64,000 bases of DNA from G965240365 sp965240365 (lineage in GTDB: Bacteria; Pseudomonadota; Gammaproteobacteria; Eutrophobiales; Eutrophobiaceae), in the NCBI GenBank assembly GCA_965240365.1, contig OZ251218.1:620001-684000 (forward strand). The letters are read 5' to 3'. Under the pieces are notes generated by a model. That model was not told the DNA's origin. It saw only the letters and a list, made by a program, of their open reading frames with translations, and did no database searches. Position 1 is the first letter of the stretch; each line of letters begins with the position of its first letter. This document shows, piece after piece, positions 1 to 9,161 of the stretch. Both the position numbers and the translations under genes were made by a program.

Positions 1-2
1 GC

Positions 3-1286
3 GCCGCGATTGCGTTTATGACTTCGGTGTGGGGAATTGGCAGCAGCGTTTTTTTTAACCTTTGTGAGAAAACACTGGAGCGATCAATCCGTTCTGCCAT
101 TTCAAAACTTCAAAATCAAATTGATTCACTATATCAGCGCCTCACTGCGGAAAAATCTCTTGCTGACATTGAAGGACACAGCCGCGAAAGCCGCCAGATT
201 ATGCAGACTCTTGCAGAACAAATCGGCGAACGGATGCAACAAGCGCTGATTGAAACTACCGATAAAATCAAAGACAGTCTCGTCGAAAGTCTGGAGTCAA
301 TTCTGGGCCCAAATATCGAAAAGCTTGTCGAAAACGCCAACTTGGGATCAGAGGCCGCGTTGAACAGGCTGGTTGAACGTTTTATGGGCGCGATGAGCAG
401 CGAGGGGAGACGCCAAAGCGAGCAAATGAATGTGGCCTCTGCCGGCGTTCAGAACGCCCTGGATAACATGCAGTTGGGACTGAATGATTTTATGAAGCGG
501 CTCGATCAGCAAATGGGTAGTATAGCCGAGAGAAATCGATCCATTATGGAAGGCGTTCAACGCAACTTAACCGAGCAAATTGATGCGCAACAACAGCAAG
601 CTAATCAGCGCGATCAGTCATTCCATGAACAAGTGCGAGGGCTACAGGACTCACAACAACTCCTTGGTGACAACCTCAATCAAATGATCGCCACACAAAA
701 CACACAACAGCAAAGAATGCTCGATCAAATTCTCGGAGTAACGGGCGCAGTCGAATCTATGGCGAATCATAACCAGGCCATTGGTGAGCAACTGGGCGAA
801 ACCGCTAATGCCTATCTGCAACAAGTGAACGCTTTACGCGAACTGTCGCAAGCCATGCAAGCGGCCAGTGCAGTGCTTGCTAAGGATATTCATAATGCGA
901 CCCAAACTGCGCAGGCGCTTATGCAACAAAACGAGCGTATCGGTGAGCGAAGCGAAAAAATGCTTGCAGAAATACGAAAACTTTCTGAATCACTATTGGC
1001 GACAACGAGCACGCTGGATAAAACGGCTACAAAATCGACAGAAGGATTGCAACAGGTTGAGCAGCATTTTAATGCGCTCACAGAGCGCCTTAGCACACAC
1101 AGTGAAGACTTCAGCAGGCAAGTGGAAAAACTCTTGTCCGATTATCACGATCAGGTTAATAGTCAAACCCAGATAAGGCTCAATCAGTGGAATGAGCAAA
1201 CACAAGCATATATTACCGCGATGACTAGCGCCGTTCAGGCACTGAATGAAGTCGTTGATGAAATCGAAGGTAAGACCAAAAGATAA
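3..1286 (+). CDS. zorA: ZorA, Zorya anti-phage motor subunit (5' end outside window)
   Basis: ZorA is the MotA/ExbB-like inner-membrane stator of Zorya; with ZorB it forms a proton-driven complex that senses phage infection. The frame is open from base 3, so the gene starts upstream and the first ATG at 18 is internal. The first visible residues (AAIAFMTSVWGIGSSVFFN) look like the last transmembrane helix of the ZorA channel domain. The remaining roughly 400 residues are polar, Gln/Glu-rich and continuously helical, as expected for the long cytoplasmic coiled-coil tail of ZorA. The stop overlaps the zorB start by one base. The family call rests on the order zorA-zorB-zorC-zorD. Base composition is visibly more AT-rich than in the housekeeping genes, which fits horizontal acquisition. 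Confidence 0.9.
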   Translation, partial: AAIAFMTSVWGIGSSVFFNLCEKTLERSIRSAISKLQNQIDSLYQRLTAEKSLADIEGHSRESRQIMQTLAEQIGERMQQALIETTDKIKDSLVESLESILGPNIEKLVENANLGSEAALNRLVERFMGAMSSEGRRQSEQMNVASAGVQNALDNMQLGLNDFMKRLDQQMGSIAERNRSIMEGVQRNLTEQIDAQQQQANQRDQSFHEQVRGLQDSQQLLGDNLNQMIATQNTQQQRMLDQILGVTGAVESMANHNQAIGEQLGETANAYLQQVNALRELSQAMQAASAVLAKDIHNATQTAQALMQQNERIGERSEKMLAEIRKLSESLLATTSTLDKTATKSTEGLQQVEQHFNALTERLSTHSEDFSRQVEKLLSDYHDQVNSQTQIRLNQWNEQTQAYITAMTSAVQALNEVVDEIEGKTKR

Positions 1287-2026
1287 TGAAACAACACTCT
1301 ACCAGTTATAATCGCGGCAGCGTCGATGAGGAAAACCCCTACTGGATTTCTTTTTCGGATATTATGTCCGGTCTGTTGGTCCTGTTTATTCTGGTCTCAA
1401 TGACGCTTATCCTGGAACTTATCGCCAAACGTGAGGAAGTGGATCAAAAAATCGAGCAGATTGAACAAATCGAACAGGTGCTTGAGCAGGTTTTGCGCGA
1501 GATTAAGTCAGAGTTGCAGGCGAAGAATATAGTGGTTGAGATCAGCGAGAATGACAGTGTGCTTCGCATACCGGACAGGCTATTGAAATTTGACTCGGGT
1601 TCGTTTGTTATTCCGCCCGGCTCCGAGCAGATCGTCTATGAAATCGGCGATACTATCCGCCGAATGATAGTCAAGCAGGATCGATATAAAATCTTTGACA
1701 CGATCTTTGTGGAAGGTCACACTGACAACCAGCCGTTTCGAAACAACTATATCAAGGGAAACTGGTGGCTCTCGACCAATCGCGCCATCGAAGTCTGGCA
1801 CTACTGGGATCTGCATATCACCGGAAAACCCGAACTCTCGACGCTACTCAATCATGCCGGTGACCCTTTATTTTCCGTCAGTGGATTTGGAGAGACACGG
1901 CCCATTCAGGCGCCGCAGGATACCGCGGCGCAGCGTGAAAAAAACCGCCGTATCGATATACGCTTTACTGTCAAAAGACCCACTCAAACCGATTATGAAA
2001 CAGTAAAAGAAATGCTGGATCAATAA
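1286..2026 (+). CDS. zorB: ZorB, Zorya motor subunit with OmpA/MotB domain
   Basis: ZorB is the MotB-like partner of ZorA: a single-pass membrane protein whose periplasmic domain binds peptidoglycan. In this 246-residue protein residues 17-45 contain NPYWISFSDIMSGLLVLFIL, a short N-tail followed by one membrane helix, with Asp25 at the place of the conserved proton-binding aspartate of MotB-type proteins. A short coiled coil (residues 48-75) follows. An OmpA-like domain then covers about 130-235, with VEGHTDNQPF, NWWLSTNRAIEVW and the C-terminal NRRIDIRF signature. It is translationally coupled to zorA (TAATG overlap) and is followed by zorC one base later. Confidence 0.93.
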   Translation: MKQHSTSYNRGSVDEENPYWISFSDIMSGLLVLFILVSMTLILELIAKREEVDQKIEQIEQIEQVLEQVLREIKSELQAKNIVVEISENDSVLRIPDRLLKFDSGSFVIPPGSEQIVYEIGDTIRRMIVKQDRYKIFDTIFVEGHTDNQPFRNNYIKGNWWLSTNRAIEVWHYWDLHITGKPELSTLLNHAGDPLFSVSGFGETRPIQAPQDTAAQREKNRRIDIRFTVKRPTQTDYETVKEMLDQ

Positions 2027-2027
2027 A

Positions 2028-3305
2028 ATGCCGAATCCCCTGCCCGCACAACTCCGTTTTGAAATCCGCAACTGGGAAGAGCAGGATTTTTCTACACTGC
2101 ATGAAAATACTGAAAGACTCAGTGCAATGGCCCAATCAGCAGGCACAGGCTCGGAACGTTTCCAGAATGCACAAGAGGAATTGCTTCAAGCGGCTCAACG
2201 CGGTGAGCAAGCGCTATGCGACCGCCTGTGCCAGCCTATTGACATTCGGGCACTGAGCGACCTGCTTTGCAGCGAGAGTGGCAATGCACGGCAGATTGAA
2301 CTAACCCCAAAATTGGTGAATTCCCTGACCGGACCTAGACCGCAACTTTCAACACTGGTATTGATTAAACTAATCAGCGCCTACTTCAGACGCTACGATC
2401 AATTCAATAATCCTCAAGGGCTAGAAGCACTGGGTCGCTTACTGCAAGCCCAGCTCGAACAGCGGCAAAGCGCTGGTCGCAATAGCCAGCTATCGCTATA
2501 TACCCAGCATCGTTCACTGCTATTTTCCGTTGATGCAGATAAGAGATTAGCTGAATGCGCGCATTCCTTGCGCAACTTTGAGGAAGCAATCCGCCAATAC
2601 GGACTGGCGACACAATCAGACAGCCGTCTGGTTACCCTGGCGCGCGCCCGTTACTATGTTGCCTGTCTCGAAGAATTGCCCATTGGAAAAGACAGTGAAC
2701 TGCTAGAAAAAGTCATACAACCCGAAATCCGCGATGCACCGCTGGATAGGAGTGGAAAACTAATCGGTCATGAAGTTCTGAGCATTCTAATCTCACGCGC
2801 CGACCCCAACAGCGTATCAGAACCCTGGCGTAATACCATACTATCAATCGCCGGAGACCCGCGCGTCCCTCGAAGCCATCTAAACTATCAGAGGTGGTGG
2901 TCGCGTTTGCAAGATGAACTGATTAAAAAGGTTTGCGGCTGGCTGGCGGGCTTTGATCTCAAACTCTTTCTCTCTGCACTGGAGCAATATGGGAAGGATA
3001 GGCAAGATCAAGAGTTGCAGCGCATGTACCCGGCGCGTAAACGCTTTTTAGAAGGACTTTTGGAACAACGTATTATTAAAAATACCCGGTTATTTATTGG
3101 CCCGGATATGGAACGATATTTAAGACAACGTTACGAGCAGGAAGAACTGCCTGCCTATGCCAATGTACGCGGCTCACGTTCTATGATCTACCTTGATGTG
3201 GATGGTGTGCATATCATTGAAGGAAGTCATAATCGCGCTATCTATGGTGTGCCCAGGTTGCCGCAACAGAGTCGGATACTGGATTTTGGCTTTAAAAAAT
3301 TTTAG
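2028..3305 (+). CDS. zorC: ZorC, Zorya type I component, cut short by an in-frame amber stop
   Basis: ZorC is the EH-signature protein of type I Zorya; it acts with ZorD in the cytoplasm downstream of the ZorAB motor. The encoded 425 residues include ARKRFLEGLLEQ near 340 and the late VHIIEGSHNRAIY segment typical of the ZorC C-terminal region. The codon at 3303-3305 is TAG. Beyond it the same frame stays open for 71 more codons to TAA at 3519-3521 and reads like a natural continuation. The gene therefore appears to be a 497-codon zorC interrupted by one nonsense codon, giving a product that lacks about 15 percent of its C-terminus. Alternatives are amber suppression or a sequencing error. 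Confidence 0.85.
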   Translation: MPNPLPAQLRFEIRNWEEQDFSTLHENTERLSAMAQSAGTGSERFQNAQEELLQAAQRGEQALCDRLCQPIDIRALSDLLCSESGNARQIELTPKLVNSLTGPRPQLSTLVLIKLISAYFRRYDQFNNPQGLEALGRLLQAQLEQRQSAGRNSQLSLYTQHRSLLFSVDADKRLAECAHSLRNFEEAIRQYGLATQSDSRLVTLARARYYVACLEELPIGKDSELLEKVIQPEIRDAPLDRSGKLIGHEVLSILISRADPNSVSEPWRNTILSIAGDPRVPRSHLNYQRWWSRLQDELIKKVCGWLAGFDLKLFLSALEQYGKDRQDQELQRMYPARKRFLEGLLEQRIIKNTRLFIGPDMERYLRQRYEQEELPAYANVRGSRSMIYLDVDGVHIIEGSHNRAIYGVPRLPQQSRILDFGFKKF

Positions 3306-3521
3306 GAACGTTCGCTTGGCAGGGGATTACTTGAACAGTTTGAAGCGGAGTTCAATGAGAGTGGTCATGATAGGCTAGAGGTTACGCATCATCCCGAAAA
3401 CTTTAATTGGCAGCATAAAGTCATTCAATACTTGCAGCGTCACGACGTAAAACTCAATATCGAAGAACTCTTCAATCCAGAGGATTACCTTAGATATAAT
3501 CAAATCCACGGTTTGGGATAA
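3306..3521 (+). other. zorC 3' portion after the amber codon
   Basis: This stretch continues the zorC frame directly after TAG at 3303 and stays open to TAA at 3519. Its translation is well-formed protein, for example RSLGRGLLEQFEAEFNES near the start and NIEELFNPEDYLRYNQI near the end. It has no start codon or Shine-Dalgarno of its own in a sensible place. zorD starts two bases after its stop, which is the spacing expected of an operon whose zorC really ends at 3521 and not at 3305. Confidence 0.75.
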
Positions 3522-3523
3522 TC

Positions 3524-6500
3524 ATGGCCATCGCTGATCTCAGGCAACTCGTTATCCGAAAATCTGCCAGCACCGGCTTTAAATGGACTGTGGACAGCGA
3601 AGGCATTAATCTGTCCTTGCTGCGCAGTGAGTTCATTTCACTTGAACAGGGTAAGGGCGATGATTGGACCCTGACTCAATACGCCCACTTAAAAATGCTG
3701 GAAGAGGAAGGTCTCGCTGAACGCCTGCCCGATGGATTTATCATCGCAACCGAATTAGCGGTGCAACTGGATGACGATGTGCGTCGCCTGCTTGAATTGC
3801 CGCCGCCCTTTCCGGGCTGTTTTAAGACCGAGATATATGGATTAACCATCCACGCTGATTTCAGTCTGAAACTTCTGCCTTGCTTGTCAGGGGCTAAAGT
3901 ATTTAATGCCTTTTTAATCAAAGGCCCGCTGCTCGAAATTACCGAACAAACCCGCTACTTGCTCACTCCGCCGGAATTGTTTGCGTTTACTGCGTTGGAA
4001 GAACATCGAAAAGCTGCCGAACCAGGCGATGATGAACAACGTAATCTCGCTTTGATGGCGGCACTGCAACACGCAAAAAAGCAGGGTATGCAGGTCGAAC
4101 TGGGCACCTTTGATGCCATTGAGATTGTTTCCCCTGAAAAAGTAAGCCTGACCCTTGAAAGGCAGAAAGATGGCGGTTTGCTGCTCTTGCCTCATTATGG
4201 GGATGACTCGCTCACCGAGGCCATTGCCCAGCGTCTGGGACAGCTTAATCCAGATTCGAGCGTGGGTTCACTTAGGATTGGCAATAAGCGGATCGTCCTT
4301 GATGAAGCGCGTTTTAAGGCGACATGGGAAATTCTCAAGAACCGCCGTGTTGCGCCTGAGCAAGCGCAATCCTTTTTGCGAAATCCTGCCGCCTTTTTAG
4401 ATGCCGCACTGATTGATCTCGATGAAGGATTTTCAGCGCGCGTACAGGGCATCACCGAATTTCAGAAATACTATTTTGGTGAAACCGATGCGTCCGAGAT
4501 TGACTGGTTCGGTGATGATACCGCTGAATCGGCCCCCAGAATTGTGCAGCCAAATAATCTTGACACACTGATAAAAAGCCAAAGACAATTGGAAGAATTT
4601 CAGGATATTTATAAGAAGGCCCTGGAAGATAGTCAAAATACACTTGATTTCAAGGGCGCCAGCGTGGACATCTCTGATCGCGCAGTCATCGACAGCGCGC
4701 TCGACCGAATCGCTGAAGAGCTTATCGAAACCGGCGCGCCAACGCCCACCGGACATGACCCGAATGAACCTGAACCGACACTTGTCGTCGATATCGACTT
4801 AAACGATGATACTCTTGACTTCTCGGCGGTGTTGAACCAGTGCATTGAGGGTAATTCTTATCCGGGTAATATCGACTGGTCGTGCTATCTAAGACGACCC
4901 TATAGTTATCAAGAGCACGGTGTGCGCTGGTTGCTGGGGCTTGCGTGTCGTACTTTGCAGTTAGCTGAGGACCAACTCGGCAAATATGGAGCGCTACTGG
5001 CCGATGATATGGGTTTGGGCAAAACCTTCATGGCTCTGGTTTCGATTGCCGAATATCTCAAACAGGTCGAAGCGCAAGACGATACACTGCGGCCTGTGCT
5101 GGTAGTTGCGCCGCTCGGCCTGCTGGATAACTGGGAGCAGGAAGCAAACGATACTTACACCTCCGCACATCTCCCATTCGATACGATCATCAAACTTCAG
5201 GCCGATGCGGATTTACCGCGGTTCAGGGCGCCGCAACAAGTAATTGAATATGAGACCGGCGAAGAAAACGACCGGGCCGCTATCCGCAAACTACTCAAAG
5301 TGGGCCGCGACTATGGCCCCGATCGCCTTGATCAGCCGCGCCGGCTGGTGCTAACCACCTATGAGACCCTGCGCGATTATCAAATTTCCCTATGCCGTGT
5401 AGATTTTTCGTTGGTGATTTTTGATGAAGCACAGATGGTGAAAAACCCCAATACCCTGGCATCCCGAGCGGCAAAAGGTCTTAAGGCCCATTTTAAGCTG
5501 ATAGTCACAGGCACACCGGTCGAAAACAGCCTGCGGGATTTCTGGAATTTGCTGGATACGGCCCGGCCCGGCCACCTCGACGCTTATCAGCAGTTTAATC
5601 AGGAATTTATCCGTCCGATCAACCGTGCGGAACAAAATCAGCGCGAAATCGTAAGAAAGGAAACTGGTTTGGCGTTACGCGCTAAAGTGGGGGCGCTTAT
5701 GTTGCGGCGAAACAAAGCCGATGAGCTAGACGGTCTGCCCAAAAAGACGATTTACGCGGGTGTTGAAGATGATCCCTCCGGCGCTCAGTTTCGCGCCTCG
5801 CTGCAATGCACTATGAAAAAAGAACAAGCCGACGTTTATGATATGGTCGTGGCAAATGTGACTAAGCAAGCTGGCAATGATAATACCGGCAATCCGTTTC
5901 TTGCTGGCTTGCATCAATTACGCAGCGTTGCGCTACACCCGAATTTGCTCAATGGCGGTATATTGCCCAGACCACGGTCTCTCGACGAAGCCAAGCGGTT
6001 GGTTAGTGAATCCAGCAAGCTCGAATGCGTTATAAGTTTTCTAAAAAATATCCAGAAGAAAGGCGAGAAAGTCATTATTTTCGTGATCAATAAGCAGGTA
6101 CAGCACTTTGTTGCCGTCGTCTGTAAGCAATTATTTGATATTCGCGTCCACGTCATCAACGGCGATACCAAAGCGGTGGCGCGAAGCAGCGGAGAGCTTA
6201 CACGGCGTAAGATGATTGAAGCCTTTCAGTCGGAGCGGGGGTTTGGCGTCATTGTTATGTCGCCTATCGCGGCGGGGGTTGGCTTGACCATTACCGCGGC
6301 CAATCATGTGGTTCATTTAGAACGGCACTGGAACCCGGCCAAGGAAGCACAGGCAACGGATCGAGTTTATCGCATCGGGCAGGAAAAAGAGGTATTTGTC
6401 TATCTCCCGGTGCTTCGGCATCCTGATGCCGGGATTACGACTTTCGATCAAAATTTAAACCGCCTGCTTAATCAGAAAAGCGCATTAAAAGATGCGGTGG

Positions 6501-7018
6501 TGACGCCCGAAGATGTGCAGCCCGATGATATTATGCAGGATGTCTTCAAACCTGACCTAAAGCAAACCGCGATTTATCTCCAGGCTTCCGATATTGATAA
6601 ACTGGGTTGGCAGCGCTTTGAAGCCTTCTGTGCGGTGCTCTTGGGCAAGTTTTATGATGCGCAGACACAATTAACTGCGAACAAAGATCATGGCTGCGAT
6701 GTAGTGCTCTGTGGCAAAATAAATGCACTGATTCAGTGCAAATTTTCCGAGAGTTTACGCTCTGCCTATAATTCTGAAGACATCGTGAGAGAAATCTACT
6801 GTGCTCAGCCGCATTATAATGCGGCTCTGGGTAAGGAATTCAAACACTTATTCTCCATCAGTAATGCCGGCGGATTTGCAAGGCCGGTTAAGAAAAGCGC
6901 CAAAGAATGCAATGTAACCCTGGTTGATAAACCAGAACTCACAAAATGGTTGAAGCAACATCCCGTTACGCTCAATGAAGTCGAACAGAAACTCTGCAAG
7001 GAACGAATTGATAGCTGA
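3524..7018 (+). CDS. zorD: ZorD, SNF2-type helicase-nuclease of type I Zorya
   Basis: ZorD is the cytoplasmic effector of type I Zorya, a helicase-nuclease thought to degrade invading DNA once ZorAB is triggered. The 1164 residues hold an N-terminal domain of about 450 residues and then a SNF2 ATPase core: ADDMGLGKTF (Walker A, around 495-503), IFDEAQ (Walker B, around 631-636), VTGTPVENSLRDFW, and the arginine-finger region RVYRIGQ near 947. The last 180 residues look like an Mrr-type restriction endonuclease domain, with GWQRFEAFCAVLL, a catalytic Asp in HGCDVVL (about 1058) and IQCKFS (about 1070), i.e. a D-x(n)-QxK pattern. The start is the ATG two bases after the zorC reading frame. All helicase and nuclease key residues I looked for are present. 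Confidence 0.92.
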   Translation: MAIADLRQLVIRKSASTGFKWTVDSEGINLSLLRSEFISLEQGKGDDWTLTQYAHLKMLEEEGLAERLPDGFIIATELAVQLDDDVRRLLELPPPFPGCFKTEIYGLTIHADFSLKLLPCLSGAKVFNAFLIKGPLLEITEQTRYLLTPPELFAFTALEEHRKAAEPGDDEQRNLALMAALQHAKKQGMQVELGTFDAIEIVSPEKVSLTLERQKDGGLLLLPHYGDDSLTEAIAQRLGQLNPDSSVGSLRIGNKRIVLDEARFKATWEILKNRRVAPEQAQSFLRNPAAFLDAALIDLDEGFSARVQGITEFQKYYFGETDASEIDWFGDDTAESAPRIVQPNNLDTLIKSQRQLEEFQDIYKKALEDSQNTLDFKGASVDISDRAVIDSALDRIAEELIETGAPTPTGHDPNEPEPTLVVDIDLNDDTLDFSAVLNQCIEGNSYPGNIDWSCYLRRPYSYQEHGVRWLLGLACRTLQLAEDQLGKYGALLADDMGLGKTFMALVSIAEYLKQVEAQDDTLRPVLVVAPLGLLDNWEQEANDTYTSAHLPFDTIIKLQADADLPRFRAPQQVIEYETGEENDRAAIRKLLKVGRDYGPDRLDQPRRLVLTTYETLRDYQISLCRVDFSLVIFDEAQMVKNPNTLASRAAKGLKAHFKLIVTGTPVENSLRDFWNLLDTARPGHLDAYQQFNQEFIRPINRAEQNQREIVRKETGLALRAKVGALMLRRNKADELDGLPKKTIYAGVEDDPSGAQFRASLQCTMKKEQADVYDMVVANVTKQAGNDNTGNPFLAGLHQLRSVALHPNLLNGGILPRPRSLDEAKRLVSESSKLECVISFLKNIQKKGEKVIIFVINKQVQHFVAVVCKQLFDIRVHVINGDTKAVARSSGELTRRKMIEAFQSERGFGVIVMSPIAAGVGLTITAANHVVHLERHWNPAKEAQATDRVYRIGQEKEVFVYLPVLRHPDAGITTFDQNLNRLLNQKSALKDAVVTPEDVQPDDIMQDVFKPDLKQTAIYLQASDIDKLGWQRFEAFCAVLLGKFYDAQTQLTANKDHGCDVVLCGKINALIQCKFSESLRSAYNSEDIVREIYCAQPHYNAALGKEFKHLFSISNAGGFARPVKKSAKECNVTLVDKPELTKWLKQHPVTLNEVEQKLCKERIDS

Positions 7019-7131
7019 TACAATCAGCGCCAGAAGCTCTCATGCCATATCTTTGTTATTAACTGCCATCCGCCGGGAGTTCTCGGTTCCTGTATAGACA
7101 AGTTGGTGAGCTACGCCAAGCGCTTCAAAAA

Positions 7132-7599
7132 TTACAGCCTGATAGTGCGCCGGGGGAATTTGATACCGGCCTGTGCGAGTATTTTGCCCTGCTTACCACC
7201 TTGTCGGATCGCCACTGGCCCGGTCGGAACCCAGCGCAGGTCTGTTTTTTTCTTCATCAAAGCCAGAAGCGGCTTGCCAGCGCCTTTGAGCCATTGCTTG
7301 AGCCATTCCGCCTTGGCCACCATCTCGCTCACGCTATGAGAATTCGCCGGATGAAACTCAACCCACACCAGTGAATCTGAATTCTGACTTCCTTGAACCC
7401 CGATGCAGTAATCCCAGCGATGATCGTTGGGGTAGTTTGGCTCAAGCGCCGTGTCGATGTCGATGCTTCCCGACAGTTTTCTGGGGTTTTCAGTCGCTAT
7501 GGCATTGCGATGACCCTTGCGAAGCGCTTGCAGCCCTTGCTTGAGTTCGCCCGTCAAAGACGGGATCTTTTTAATCGCATTGGAGAGGGTCGCTGCCAT
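7132..7599 (-). CDS. Unrecognised 155-residue protein paired with the upstream ATPase
   Basis: I do not recognise this family. The start chosen is the ATG at 7599, giving MAATLSNAIKKIPSLTGELK and a 155-residue protein; a longer frame reaches 7680 but overlaps the ATPase gene. The ATPase stop lies only five bases upstream on the same strand, so the two are almost certainly co-transcribed and probably act together. The centre reads RWDYCIGVQ (Asp63) followed 18 residues later by LVWVEFHPA (Glu81, His83) inside predicted beta strands, then a helix (SEMVAKAEWLKQWL). That spacing is reminiscent of a PD-(D/E)xK nuclease core with His in place of Lys, but this is only a guess. The C-terminus is very basic. 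It ends about 110 bases from zorD and converges with it. Confidence 0.6.
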   Translation of the reverse strand: MAATLSNAIKKIPSLTGELKQGLQALRKGHRNAIATENPRKLSGSIDIDTALEPNYPNDHRWDYCIGVQGSQNSDSLVWVEFHPANSHSVSEMVAKAEWLKQWLKGAGKPLLALMKKKTDLRWVPTGPVAIRQGGKQGKILAQAGIKFPRRTIRL

Positions 7600-7604
7600 T
7601 ATAA

Positions 7605-8744
7605 TCAACTGGCCCGCGATGCAACCGTATCGGCGATGACATCGGCAATTCTTCCGCCGTATTCGGTCAGCCCGCCCCAACCGGCCTCAACGACATCGGC
7701 CGAAGATGGATCGAGCATTGAAATGTCTTGTGTGCATCCCGTTAAGTCGTCAAAATAATACACACGGATATTCTTTTTGATGATGGTTTCGGCGATCCTT
7801 CGCATGGTTTGCGTTTTCCTCACTTGAAACAAATCGAGAACTCTGTCGGCTGGCGCCGATTTCTTCTTTAGGGTTTGCAGGGCCCATACTATATCCAGGA
7901 CATGAGGCGCGTGTGTGGACAGGCAAACCTTATAACCTCGGGTGAGCATTTCGAAGATGATCAGCAGCACCGCCGAGATGGCGGCCGGATGCAGTCCGGC
8001 CTCCAATTCTTCAATGACCACCCATTCGATGTCCTCCCGCCGTGCCACCTTTGAGGCCGGGAGCAGCCAATACAATCCAAGCAGTAGAGGCACGAATTCC
8101 CGCTGCCCCGCCGACCATGCCATGAACGGAATATGGGAATCGGATCGGTCATGCGACAAAACCAGCCGTTTTCGGGCGCCGTGAACATCAACTTTCAGTT
8201 TGAAATCACCAAAAATGTGTTCAGCAAGCATGTCACGATGGGCTTTTTTTAATCGATTTATCTGGGGGAACAATGACCTGCTTTGGCTTGATTCCATCAG
8301 CCAACGCAATCGCTCGCTGAATTCCCGCACAACGTAGGGGTCTTGGGGGCTATAACTTTGAAAGGGTCGCGGCCATCCCTGCTGAAGGGTCAACACCCTT
8401 TGGGCAGGGATATACATAAGGCGATTCTTGCTCGCTTTCCTGCCTCGCACAAAGGATTCGATGGAGCGTGGCTTGCTGTCTATTACGACCTTGGATTGGT
8501 CTTGCAGCACGGAGCGCATCCCTTCTCCCAGATAAAGATCGAAGAAGGTTTCCTTTTTTTTACTCCAATCGAATCCGTGGCCTGTGAGTTCTGATTGGAT
8601 ATAGCCGGTATCCACGGCCAGCTTCAGCATCTCAAGGAACAGCGTTTTGCCCGTGGCCTGTTTGCCTATCAGGACAGTTAAATCTCCAAACCGGATGTCC
8701 GCGTCCTTGAGTTGTCCGAGCTTACGGAGTGTTAAGGATTTCAT
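7605..8744 (-). CDS. ABC/AAA-type ATPase (AAA_15/AAA_21-like), candidate defence ATPase
   Basis: A 379-residue ABC-like ATPase of the RecF/SMC/OLD superfamily. Visible motifs are GKQATGKT (Walker A, 27-34), WSAGQREFVPLLLGL (signature, 210-224), WVVIEELEAGLHP (Walker B and D-loop, 241-253) and LSTHAPHVLD (H-loop, 275-284). No zinc hook or Toprim domain is visible: residues 300-379 form a short C-terminal extension of unclear fold. Proteins with this build act as sensors or regulators in several bacterial defence systems (OLD, PARIS, retron ATPases), always with a second effector gene. Here the partner would be the 155-residue protein encoded directly downstream. It lies next to a Zorya operon but on the opposite strand, so it is a separate transcription unit. 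Confidence 0.8.
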   Translation of the reverse strand: MKSLTLRKLGQLKDADIRFGDLTVLIGKQATGKTLFLEMLKLAVDTGYIQSELTGHGFDWSKKKETFFDLYLGEGMRSVLQDQSKVVIDSKPRSIESFVRGRKASKNRLMYIPAQRVLTLQQGWPRPFQSYSPQDPYVVREFSERLRWLMESSQSRSLFPQINRLKKAHRDMLAEHIFGDFKLKVDVHGARKRLVLSHDRSDSHIPFMAWSAGQREFVPLLLGLYWLLPASKVARREDIEWVVIEELEAGLHPAAISAVLLIIFEMLTRGYKVCLSTHAPHVLDIVWALQTLKKKSAPADRVLDLFQVRKTQTMRRIAETIIKKNIRVYYFDDLTGCTQDISMLDPSSADVVEAGWGGLTEYGGRIADVIADTVASRAS

Positions 8745-9161
8745 GCATTACTCCATGTTTTGCGTTTTGTACGCCGCATTTCGTTTTTTTCACTCTGCTA
8801 TTGCGCCAGTGTTGCTACTGAGCAGTATATGATCAACTATACCGAGAGCGTCTGTGGTGGTCAATTTGAATCCGCAGCACGGCGCCACGCGCTTTTGCCG
8901 CGCCCAAACATCGGTATAATGCAGAAGCCTGATGTGCCTTACCCTCAACGATAACGCAACACAAGCGAGTGAATATTTAATGTCAAAAAAGCGGCAGCGG
9001 CCCTCGAAACCCGGCAGCGTGAAGATTATCGACCGCGTCTCGTTTTAAGGCTCTGCTTTGCCATAGTCCCGACGAAGCAGCGGATATTGACTGTTGACCG
9101 GCTTGCGCTTGTTTTGGATTCGGCAGTGTTTAGAGCGGCCTGAATGATGAAGTCAGGCCCC
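8745..9161. other. Intergenic region without a supportable gene
   Basis: About 420 bases separate the start of the ATPase gene from the end of the TonB receptor gene. Only very short frames are present; one of 22 codons begins at 8980 and has no recognisable product. A TATAAT hexamer lies at 8915-8920 on the plus strand, but no good -35 stands at the right distance. A GGCCTGA/TCAGGCC hairpin close to the receptor stop is listed separately. This is the boundary between the defence island and the receptor cluster and may hold remnants of a lost gene. Confidence 0.5.
9137..9159 (-). terminator. Hairpin just downstream of the TonB receptor gene
   Basis: GGCCTGA (9137-9143) and TCAGGCC (9153-9159) form a perfect 7-bp stem with a 9-base loop, two bases after the receptor stop codon on the reverse strand. 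No clear T-run follows, so it is either a weak intrinsic terminator or an RNA 3'-end stabiliser. Confidence 0.4.

Noticed and set aside
8980..9048. A 22-codon frame (MSKKRQRPSKPGSVKIIDRV...) before the receptor gene
   Set aside because: It is too short, with no family resemblance and no strong ribosome-binding site; treated as non-coding.
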